From contig NC_060114.1 of assembly GCF_021155765.1 (NCBI RefSeq), forward strand, positions 2,108,001 through 2,172,000: a stretch of DNA of 64,000 nucleotides, given 5' to 3'. Source of the DNA: Diprion similis. Lineage: Eukaryota > Arthropoda > Insecta > Hymenoptera > Diprionidae. Shown here in pieces: positions 1 through 10,319 of the stretch. Made by a program: the position numbers and the translations under genes. Within the stretch, counting starts at the first letter, position 1; each line of letters opens with the position of its first letter. Under the pieces are notes generated by a model. The model was not told where the DNA came from and did no database searches. It saw nothing but the letters and a program-made list of their open reading frames with translations.

Positions 1-46
1 GTCAGTTGTAACGAATCGTGGGTAAACGTGATTGGGTATATCTTAC

Positions 47-2945
47 CAGACGTTGTCACCCATCTTGAAAAAACAGTACGCGGAAGGGACAGAATCATCT
101 CAAACAAGAGACGGCCCTTGACTTCGTAGACGGTGTTAGGTTTCAATGCATCTACGCGAAAGGAACCTGTGAGAAGAATTTGCCGCGGAGAGGAAAGTAC
201 TTGTATCGGTCGCCATTTATCCGTACCACTTTGCCTGTACGTAATTCCGAATTCATCCTCATCCCCATGGAACCAATCGTTCAATTCCCATTTTGTATAA
301 ATGGATTCTGGTTCAAGCACTCCGACAGTCCAAATCTGATCAGTTTGGTATTCTACGAGCTGGAAGTCATCCCAAATGGTGCAATTGGATCTTTTCGCCG
401 CACATCTGTATTTTCCATAGTCTTCGGTTCTGACACTTGTAAAGTAAAGCTCCATCGTGCAGAAATACTCATTCATCCATCTACAAGTGGTTGACGAATT
501 TTCCACATTCTCGAAGATTCCTACTCTCGAGCTCTCTTTCTGCCATGTCAAATTTGTTGTCGCTTGAGTTACAATGCTGCACGACATGATTGCCGGTCTG
601 TTTGGTGTTGCGAGTACATCATCCGCTTCTGCAACTATGCCTTTGCGGACTAAAACAGAAAAAAGATCGTTTAGCAGACCCGGTTGAGGTGGCTATTTTT
701 TATGGAATAGCAAAATTTGACTCTTCTCCAAAAAGTTGTAAAAAAATGTGGAACTTTTTATGCTGCCTCACGAGCATATATCCGTTGTACATGTGAGATT
801 CAAACATTAGCGCGCTAAGCTGGACGATAGCTTAAACACGGTGTGGATGAGTCGGTGGGAGAATGGAGATGATTAGCTTTGACCAGACACTCTGCGAGAA
901 GACGCTCACACGATCGGTCACAACGATAATAGATATTTCTTGTAGAGTCGTATTTCAATTTCTTTTTAAAGTCTTTACAACTTCACTTAAAATAAAGTAT
1001 CGTCGATGTGACAATAGTCCAATCTCGGTCTCAATTATAATACAACGAATTATCATACATCGAACCCTGTGGGAGAACATGTGTAAGATCAACGATGATT
1101 ATCTTAACTAGAGGCCCTCATTTTTCTCGACAAACTTCATCTAAGCGCACGATCGTAAGTGTATTGTGCAACGAACCGCTATTCTTCACCACAAACTCAG
1201 TTAAGTTTAGCACATTTACGATTATTACGTAAATTTATTCTGATCTTGAAAAATTCTGTTTAACTTAACTTCACTCTCTCATACAATTTAGCGTCATTTG
1301 TAAAACAGAATTTAAATTTATTAAAATTCAAAGCTAAGAACAAAAAATGTTATTTAATATAACTATATTTGGCTGATTGGTGCATTTCAAATGAATGAAT
1401 GTGAAGAACGAATGTCTAATAATCTCGTTAATATAAAGTTTTGCATTTAATTTGCCATTAATTTCAATATATCTGTTTGTAAGCTGTGAAACTGTATGAC
1501 CTCCTTTAACATAGAATTTTGAACTAACATAATTTCGTTACATACAGCGTAGGTCGATAAGGAAATAAGGCGAATTCGAAGCGTGAATGAACTTTGAACG
1601 CGTCCGCCAATTTCCAAGACTTTCATCTGTTCGGAATTGGGAGGAAAAGAGGTTTCGTTTTGGGTTTGAAAATGTGAAAAATCTTAAATTCTTACTGAGA
1701 TACGCTCTACCAAAAACGGGTTTTGAACGATTTTCTGAGAGGATGAAAAAATTTATTAATCAAGGACGTTTTAGTCAATCGAATGATTAAACCTAATCAC
1801 TCGTAGGTGGAGTTCTATCACGATTGTATGAAGGACCTCTTCGGAAATGATCGTAGCCCTCCCGATGAACACTAGCCCTCCCTTTGTCGGTATCAATAAT
1901 TTAGGATGGTTCTTAGAAAGGTCAGTTTTGAATTCCGACCGGTTTGCGCCCCAAATCAGTTTCCAATAATTAAAAAATAATTCCCTAACTTTCACAGACT
2001 TTTATCTCAACCCTTCAAACCGTGCCTCAAGGATCATTCAAGATGCACGTGTTTCGAACACATTCTCAGCGTATATTTAATTGTAAGAGTAACAATGTTC
2101 AAAAAAATTTGCAATTGCGAGATTATAGTGGGCATTAGTGTCAATATCTAAGAAAAAATTCACATTGCCATACAGCGCAATCTAGATGAATTACACACCT
2201 TTTGCAATGAAATATATTCTAAGAATGTGGCAGAAACACCTATATCTTTGAGGCACGGGTCAGAGTTGAGATAAAAGCCTGATAAAATAAGGGAATTATT
2301 TTTGGATTATTTGAAGCTGATTTCGGGGGCCAGCCGGTCGAAATTCAAGACTGACCTTTTGAGGGACCACCTTAGCCGTATCATAATCGCCATGTTTATT
2401 ACTGCATTTTTTATTAAGAGCCTTTTCCACTTGCTCAACTCGCTGCCGGAGCTTTCTATTTTCCCGGTCTTGATACGAAAACTTGTCTGCACTCTTTCTC
2501 TCGACATTTCTTCACTTCCAATTAGACTTGCGTGTATGGCGACATGGGAGCATAGCGGACGTTGCTACGCGTTTAGATTTTACCCACGTTTTAAATCAGT
2601 CCGGGTTTCTGTTTTGGCCGAAACCGTAGATTGCAACTCTGTGGTAGAAGAACCTCGAAAGCTGAGTATCAATCGACGCATTCGATACACAACACGGACA
2701 GTTGAACCGATGAAACTAGACTGATTCGTGATACTTGAGGAATGTTTAGGAATCAGTTCCGATAGCATCCCGCAAAGTCAATGTTTGTCAAAACATCAAT
2801 GCCCTTGTGCTAGTGAATTTCTTTTGTTGGAGGGCAGATGATTAATGGATTTTCTTGACTAACCTACAATGTAAGCTGGAAAGCCACTGAAATCTTCATC
2901 GTTTGCCACGATACAATGAACAAATAAAAAAAATATTAGCCACAT
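47..2945 (-). CDS. Receptor tyrosine kinase copy, 5' end only (runs off the left edge)
   Basis: Two exons are visible. Exon 1 (2945-2864) starts at an ATG and encodes a hydrophobic signal peptide beginning MWLIFFLFVHCIV; it ends at a GTTAGT donor in phase 1. Exon 2 (649-47) follows a TTTTAG acceptor, starts in matching phase and ends at a GTAAGA donor. Its 201 codons are fully open. They encode an Ig domain (MSCSI cysteine, LTWQ tryptophan, EDYGKYRCAA cysteine) and then an FN3-like domain ending SRWVTTSG. The domain order and exon phases match the complete + strand receptor at 10320-21508, to which this is clearly paralogous. Later ectodomain and kinase exons would lie left of base 1. The donor of exon 1 lies 24 bases further downstream than in the + strand copy, so the mature N-termini differ. 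I see no lesion in this part. Whether the whole gene is intact cannot be judged from this window. Confidence 0.8.
1916..2365. repeat. Decayed fold-back element in intron 1 of the - strand receptor copy
   Basis: The intron between 650 and 2863 carries partly self-complementary sequence. A stretch around 1930-2020 (including ttttatctcaacc) is mirrored near 2260-2350 (including gagttgagataaaa). The right arm is shorter than the left, so part has been lost. The same element sits at the equivalent position in intron 1 of the + strand receptor (10979-11607), so it was present before the genes duplicated. The rest of this intron shows nothing I can name. Confidence 0.6.
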
Positions 2946-5250
2946 CTTCGGGGTCGATTTGATTTTCAGGATGTTCTTTTCCCCGATTCGATCTGACAAC
3001 GACAATCACGGTACAGCAGACACTTGTTGAATTCACGAAATCGCTGTTGATTGGAACTCACTCCATTTTTGATTCGTGCAGCGGCTTCTTTTCGGAGATG
3101 AAGGTCATTTCACAAATTCTCAACGTCGTTCTGCCTTAGCCGGGGGTCAACATTGTTCCAATTTTATCTTTGTTCTTGCTGAACGATATACATCCGCCGA
3201 ATGTAATTAAATGCGAGCCGATCTCTCGAGCTTTGTTATCAGCAAACGTTCGACGTGTTTAATGGGGTTTCAAGCTGAAATACTGAGTTCCTTGATTTTG
3301 ATCCGCGTCCTTCTTATAACGAGGTCATCACGTCGTCATCACCGGAGCTTCTGATATGCGATGCTTCAAATGAGCAAAAATTAATTCTGAAATACGTGAC
3401 GAAAAAATTGCTCATCAAGTCGTACCGAATGGCAATCACATTGACATACCGCAATTACATCATCGGGCCCATCGTTACGCCATTAGGAATTGTGGGCCTG
3501 ATTTTATCTCGTTACATTTTCAGGCTCACACAGATTTTCTCAATGTTGAGAATTGGCTGAATGTTTCAAGTAGTATCCGAATTTAGTTGAAGCGGGTCCT
3601 GAAAGGATATTTGAATGAGCGTTCGTTTCAATTTTTCGTTAATCCTGACTGAATCTGGAATTAGGCTGTCGTGGTTTGTGCCCACGATCAAGTATTTCGA
3701 GATACTTGTTTCTACTGCAAACTTCAATTCAAATACACTTTTACCAACAATTACAGTTTCTCTAAATCGTTTCTCAAGATTCGGGTTTACAATAGTCTTG
3801 GTCACTCATATGATTCACTAATAGAATTACGTTAACTATATCTAAGTTCAAAGCTTCTCGATACGATCGTTTTATAATTCTGCACTTTCCTCAATTTCGA
3901 CGTATTCTGAATTATCCGAAGTCTGAAGTGGCTCAAATTTTAATTTAGCTCTTTTTCGTCCAATACCTAAAATGATTCTATGTTTGCTGCTTCGAGTTAG
4001 GATTTCACTGAATAATGAAACGAAGGAGGGATTTAAAGGATCGTTATTGGCGAACTGGGTTCTTAGATATGTCAACGCGAGGCGATTGCTCGAGAAGCGC
4101 TAAGCGATAAAGTGCTGACGGAAATCCTCTGTTCTCAGAATGCGGTTTTCCTGATTGTCACTGCTTATGCTTTCTTTCTTCACGTTCATTTCGCATAGTC
4201 ATATCTATTGTTTCCAAAATATCCAAGAACGTCGTTGTGCTTTTGCCGGACGTGACACTTTTCTTGATTTCATATCCGCCGATGGCTAACAATATGCAAC
4301 CGCAGGGGTTGTTCGTACGGCAGCATGGTGTCAAGAATGAAGTAATACAAAATTCGCAGTGGACGTAGTTGAGTATTGAACGAACTTCGAAACATGAATT
4401 TCCAAAAACTGTAATCTTACAGATAAGTGATGATCGAATACTGTTCAGTAAATTCGACATATTCTCCTTAACTTATATATTTATTGGACTGTTATTATTT
4501 GATGTTACACCAGGTCAAATCGATTCCAGTTTGATACTTCAATAATTCAGGTTTTAATTACTAAGTTTTTACTTCATAGTCCAGTTCAACAAACAGGTCA
4601 TAGCATTGACCTCTGTTGGAATTTGCCGTTTTGATACTTGCAAATTTTGTACTGGAAATAAGATAATAAATAATGACGGTAAACATACTTACATGTGTGT
4701 AATACAATTCACTGTGATATGACTCTTCTAGTCGGCGGTTGTGCCGCGGCGTGTCGGCTAGGACGGCCAACACTGACATCTTCGTAACGTTGGAAGAGAA
4801 AGAAAGAGAGGGAGAAAAGGGGTGAAGGAAAGAGGTGGAACAGCTTATCCTTTGTCTTTAACAGTATGACGCATTGAGAAGCAGCCGTTATAAATACGTT
4901 GTGAAATAATCGCTTCAACCGATATCCGGCTTTAATATTCTTAAAAGACTCTCAATTTTTCGATTTTTTACCAATTAATAAGTTCAACATCCACGATAAC
5001 TGAAAGTATATTTTATACACGCGGCAATTAATTACATAATAAACTCATTGAATTTCGTACATTTTTCTTATTGGCCCTGCGCTTTCTTATTCCTATATTA
5101 TTTGTTCACAAGTTTGCGAATCACCTACGCAAAGTTTTTCTTTCCAGCTATTGCAGTAAAATCACTCTCAAGGCTGCACATTTCTGTTTCGCTTCTACAG
5201 CGTGCCTGCAATGTCCTGACCCTGACTCGTTTCAGGTGATTTTCGTACAT
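2946..5250 (-). repeat. Intergenic spacer between receptor copies, - strand copy
   Basis: Read on the - strand, this sequence follows the stop codon of the truncated kinase copy and precedes the ATG of the next receptor copy. About 5250-3830 matches the spacer at 6952-9480 and the DNA downstream of the complete receptor (21509 onward). About 3830-2946 matches the upstream region of the complete receptor (9480-10319). Unlike the other copies it lacks a block of about 1.4 kb corresponding to 7710-9115. I see no convincing gene in it; the small open frames are not preserved between copies. Confidence 0.65.
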
Positions 5251-6951
5251 TTACCTCCGACAAAAGAACTGCTTGAGCCGCAACCGAAATGGGGTTCCTT
5301 CAGTTGTGTCATTTAAAATCATTTTGAAATAAATACGTGCGGCAAAAACCTTCTACTCCGAGTCAACAAAATTGCACCGTGAAATACGTTGAATTAATAT
5401 CGTATCGTATGTTTTTTCGGAAACAGATCCGTGCAATTTCCATCAACACTCCTACGTGGAGTTTTTGAAAAATCGTATCCGTCATCAGGTCAAACAATCC
5501 ACTCTTTCATGACGGAACGTCGATCCTCCGTCCGAGCGTGTGTTTGAAGACAGAATTTAGCAATAGTTGTCCAGTTTGCTGAAGTACCGCTGCAATAGAA
5601 GTAAGAGAAAATGGAAAGAAAATGTCACGCTTCGACTGAGAGTTGATGGATCATGCACTGTAAAGTAGTAAACGTATGAGTATCGTACTGTTTGTAATGG
5701 ATCTTCTCAATCTCCGTCACGAGTGTTTGAGGGATTGAACTTAGACAATTAGGGTTCGCGGTTGTGTGTGATGGTACATAAAAAAGCTTGGGTTAGAATT
5801 TCTCAAGTTGATGAAATCAATTGAAGTAATAACTTGCCTGGATTCGTGTTCATCGGTTTGACTGGTTCAAGGGGACTCGGATCGTGACACTCGATAGCCG
5901 GTGTCTTCCGGAATTCCGTGATTTCGGTGCACACCTTAGCGCGTCGAGTATACAATTCAAGGTAATGCTGAAACATGCACGCGTGTGAGAATCGGTCAGG
6001 TTTCCTAAGTTGCGTGATCCTCCTATTTTTGCTACTACTTTACAGCGGCTGCGAATGGAATTGCACACGCGACTAACGTAAGTAGATCGTTGGGGCCAAA
6101 TATAGTTGTGCAACGGGACTTTGTATACTATTTGCAGGTATTAGAGAATCGTGATATACAAAAGGTAGGTTAAGAATAAGGAATGTGCTATGAACATACT
6201 TAGAATTCACCATTTTGACGTCTAGCAAATTACCGACGCAGCGCTCAAGCACATCGAAAGAGAGTCGATTCGACGGATCCGTTTTCCAGCATCGCAGCAT
6301 CGTCTGGTAACTGTAACAAGTGCCGGGTAAGATGCTTCGGATCGTGGAAACGGCAATGATTTGTTTACGTACCGAATAAATGGAAGCAGAGATACTCACA
6401 TACTCTTAGGTGAGTACTTTGGTCGCTCCATTCGATAACCACCGGCAAGTGTTTCGCACATGTCTTGGGGGTTTACTTCGGGATAAGGAGTTTTGGCGAG
6501 CGAGAACAATTCCCATAAAACAACTCCGAAAGACCAGACGTCGGATTTTACCGAAAATATCCCGTCTCTGAGCGATTCGATGGCCATCCACTTGACGGGA
6601 AGAGGATCGTTTCTCTCATCCTTGTACTGTTCGTCCTCCTGGAGGGCCTTGGACAGGCCAAAGTCACATATCTTGACGACATTATTCTCCAAAAGCAGAA
6701 CGTTCCTCGCTGCCAAGTCACCGTGCAGCACCTGACGACGGTCAACGATTCAAATTGTTTCCGGTGAAACTGAAAGGCGATAATCGTGTCGTGCAATAAT
6801 CCCAGTCATGAGATCCTGACGTCAACCTTTTTGGCAGCAAGATATCGCATTCCGCGTGAAATATGCCAAGCCCAAGACACCAAGTCTCGCGTGCGAACCG
6901 GATCCAATTCCGCATTCGTAAAATCACCCGGGTACTTGGTTGGCGGCTAAT
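5251..6951 (-). pseudogene. 5'-truncated receptor tyrosine kinase: C-terminal kinase half and tail
   Basis: Five segments match exons 11-15 of the complete receptor: 6951-6827 (3' part of the kinase-insert exon), 6731-6400 (332 nt, catalytic core), 6310-6211 (100 nt), 5967-5838 (130 nt) and 5312-5251 (62 nt, stop TAA). The catalytic exon is open and keeps VLHGDLAARN, the ICDFG metal-binding motif, PVKWMA and SDVWSFG. The third segment is two codons shorter than its paralogue. The fourth ends in a GC donor (CAG|GCAAGT), where the paralogue has GT. The acceptor before the last segment reads AA instead of AG at 5314-5313, so normal splicing to the tail is lost. The G-loop, VAVK lysine, membrane segment and ectodomain are absent because homology stops at 6951. 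The open frames suggest recent truncation. I call it a pseudogene, though a fusion transcript is not excluded. Confidence 0.8.
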
Positions 6952-9480
6952 CTCAACGTGTTCATAAAAGCTGCTTATTAATTCGTCATGCTGTTCAAGA
7001 CTGAGTTAGGGCTGTGGCTCCGCTTTCCTTCGCTGTTTCTCTTTCTTTCTCTCTCCCACACCTCAAAATTTATGAAAACGTTGGTGTTCGCCGTGCCTGT
7101 TGACGCGCCGCAGTACAACCGCTAACTGTAGCCCGCTTCGAAAACCCATATTGTGGTCAATTCAATTATGCATATGTATGGTTATTTTTATACATCATTA
7201 TTTTATTTTCAGCATAAAATTTACAAATATCAATACGGCAAAGTACAATAGAGGTAAATGCTATGGGATGTTTGTTGGACTTGACTGTGAACTAAAGCCT
7301 TAGAAATAAGAACTAGGATTATCGAAGTTTAAAAATAAAAGGAATTTCAATCTGGTGTAACATCGAATAATTGCAGTAAAATAAATTCATAAGTTACCAA
7401 GAATATGTGAACTTTACTGGACGGTATCCGGTTCATCACTTATCTGTAAGGTTATAATTTTTGAAAATTGATGTTTCGAAGTTCGTCCGATACAAAAATA
7501 CGTCTACCACGATTCTCGTATTATTTCATTCGTAACGCGGTACTTCCGTACAAACAATCCTGCGGTTGTAAATTATTAGTCACTGGCGGGAATGAAATCA
7601 GGAAAGGTGTCACGTCCGGCAAAACACAACGACGTTCGTGGTTCCGGAAACGACGTTTATTTCCGTGGAAAAGCACGCGGCACAACCCGACAATGGACTG
7701 ATTGTGTAACCACAAAAGTGTATGAAATCCGAGAAGTAGATTATCGCAATTATTACTGCCTCACCGTGTCATCGGAGAAATATCAATTCGAAAATTTATA
7801 ACGGATCAGAGAGATTGAAAGGATGAATCTAATGCTGACTGGTTGCCGCTTGGCTCGTGACAAATCCGAACATGACGCAGGTGAGTCACGAAAAGTGGAG
7901 AATCCGACGGCCAAGGGAAAAAAGAGACGCGCCGCAAGTTATTTAGCGGTACAAAGTGATGTTACCGAGTTTCGGAGAATTTTCACTGTAGGATTGCCTT
8001 ACAGACTCTTTCATCGACGATGGATGATTTTCCATCTGTACGCGACGTAAAAGGAGAATGGAAGTATTTTCACCGTTTCCATAGTTTCCTGAAATTACCT
8101 GAATACGTTTTCACTCTCATCTAAACTAGAATTATGCCTAACTTCATTCGCCCGTAAAAGTGGTCATCCCAACCAGATCTGTCCGTTATTTTCAATGTCG
8201 GTTTCAATTTATTCGTTGGCACGTTTGTTGCTTCTCTTGGTTCTGTATTTTCTCATAATTTTGCAAAGAAATCGGATTCATTTTCTTGATAACGAATAAC
8301 ACTTTCACGTAGCGCAAGTGTTTTGGAACGTATTCCAGCCATTCGTTACAGCATTTTCTATGTATTCGATAAGAAGGGCATCACTCGTCTTGCATCGTTG
8401 TGACGGGGAAGTGTTGCAGCAAATGCAGGTACACATGTATCAACTCGCTATTGAAACACAATCGACGCTGCGACTCGAATCTCAAAACTTTCCTGATTCC
8501 TCATGCGTCAAAGGAGAGAAATCTTTCTGTTTTTCGCAGGCCGAAACAATCTATGCACAATCAACCGTGCGGTGTTCTTGTCCTTGCCCAAGATTTCGTG
8601 GGACCATCCCGAGTCATGATCCTCCAGCAGCGCAAAGGATCAACAACCGCTCTTTCATTCACAACTTCGATTCGCGTGAGTAAATGTTGAGTTCAGTTTC
8701 GATAGAAATGCGGGTAGAGTAGAGACCCCGAAAACTGTTCGATATCGAATAATTTTGCCCTTCGTTCAGTATCAGAAACTTCGTACTTTGATTCCGATTG
8801 AATTCGCGGATTACGGAAACGTTTAACAAGACGCGATAATTATCATGTTGTGGTAGTATTACTCGCATCGCTTATTCGATTATTTGTAAAGTGTTGAACG
8901 ACAAACAGATCCGTCTACTTTTATATTGTCTGCTTAAATTTAGCCTCGTTGAATTTCTACGGTCCAGCCTCTTCGCACCCTAGCTTACCGACGTACAATT
9001 ACCATGAAAGAGCATGATCAGAATTAGCAAGACTCGGAGTGACAAATATTCGAAATAAATCGCAAACAAAATAAAAACTGTAAATATAACTGTGCAAATT
9101 GCACGTCAGAGAAAAAAGTATTAGCAGTTCGCAGTCAAGGAAAGTGCGTTCTATGGACAGAGGATTTCCGGCAGCATTTTATCGCTTGGCGCTTCTCGAC
9201 CAATCGCCTCGCGCTGTTTATCTAAGAACTCTGTCCACCAATCACGATCCTTTGAATTGCCCCTACATTTCACTTTTCGTTCAAACTCTAACTCGGAGCG
9301 AAAAACACAGAATCATTTTAGACATCGGGCAGAAATGAGGCGAATTAAAATTCGAACCACTGCGGACTTCAAACAATTCAGAAAACGTCAAAATTAAGAG
9401 CACTGCAGAAGTATAAAACAATCATATCGAGAAACATCAAACTTCAATACAGCCAGCGTGATTCTATTAGCGGATCATAT
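6952..9480 (+). repeat. Receptor-gene downstream spacer, second copy
   Basis: This matches the DNA downstream of the complete receptor (about 21840-25735) over nearly its whole length in direct orientation, with stretches such as 7800-8230 against 22765-23186 almost identical. It begins abruptly where the - strand kinase fragment ends, so the receptor gene that should precede it on the + strand is missing. Small open frames at 7823-8050 and 8318-8683 are conserved between the two copies, but simple sequence identity explains that. I recognise no protein in them. Confidence 0.75.
8540..8679 (+). other. Possible exon of unknown gene within the spacer (weak)
   Basis: The segment is bounded by a pyrimidine-rich TTTTTCGCAG acceptor and, at its end, CGATTCGC followed by GTGAGT, a good donor. 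Two frames are open across it. In the duplicate copy near 24938 the donor has become ATGAGT, so splicing there would fail. I do not recognise either peptide and no partner exon is certain. Chance splice signals remain the simplest explanation. Confidence 0.2.
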
Positions 9481-10319
9481 GAGTGAGTGCGACTGTTGTA
9501 AACCCGATTGTTGAAAATCGATTGAGAGAAACTGTAAGTGTGGGGAAGAGTGTATTTGAATTGAAGTTTCGAGTAAAAACAAGTATTTCGAAATACTGCA
9601 TAGTAGGCACCAACCACCACAACCTGATCCCAGATTAAGACGGGATTGACGAGAAATTAAAACGACTAGGCGTTCAATTATCCTTTTACGACCCGCTCCA
9701 ACTAAATTCGGAAACTACTCGAAACGTTCAGCCGATTCTTCTTATTTTGAAAATCTACTCAGGCTTGAACATATACCCAGAATGCCTAATAGAGTGAATA
9801 TGCATTTGATGATGTAGTTGCGGTATGTAAACGTGATCAACATCGGGTACAACTTGACGGCAAATTTTTCGTTACGTTTAACAGAAACAATTTTTGCAGA
9901 AGCTTCGGTAAAGAAGACGTGATAAACTCATTATGAGAAGGATGCGAATGAAAACCAAGGAACCACGTATTTCCGCTTCCAACCCCGCTAGACTCGTTGC
10001 ATGAATGGTGATAACAAAGCTCAAGTGATTGGCTTGCATTTTTCTTGCGGTAGTTCCGCATCCGAAGCCGCAATTATTCATCGTTCAGCAACAGCAGAAC
10101 TGAACGTGGAACAAAGTTGACCCCAGGCTGAGGCAGAACGACATCGAGAATTTGTGAAACAACCTCCACCTCCGAAAAGAAGCCGCTGCACGAGTTGAGA
10201 GTGGAGTGATTTTCAATCAACAACGACTTCAGGGACCCAACCAGTGTCTGCTGTAACGTGATTGTCGTTGTCGGATCGAATCGGAGCAAAAAATCCTGAA
10301 AATCGAATGGACTCTGAAG
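9481..10319 (+). promoter_or_regulatory. Upstream region of the complete receptor (presumed promoter and 5'UTR)
   Basis: About 840 bases before the receptor ATG are shared with the region upstream of the - strand receptor copy (about 3790-2946). Retention upstream of two receptor genes fits a promoter/5'UTR role but equally fits simple co-duplication. I could not identify a start site or a convincing TATA box. Confidence 0.35.

Noticed and set aside
180..494. + strand open frame of 104 codons
   Set aside because: Antisense shadow of the Ig-FN3 exon on the - strand (649-47); the same shadow occurs opposite the paralogous exon at 12267-12512.
7823..8050. 75-codon frame nearly identical to 22787-23014
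   Set aside because: The flanking noncoding DNA is equally identical, so conservation reflects recent duplication rather than selection on a protein.
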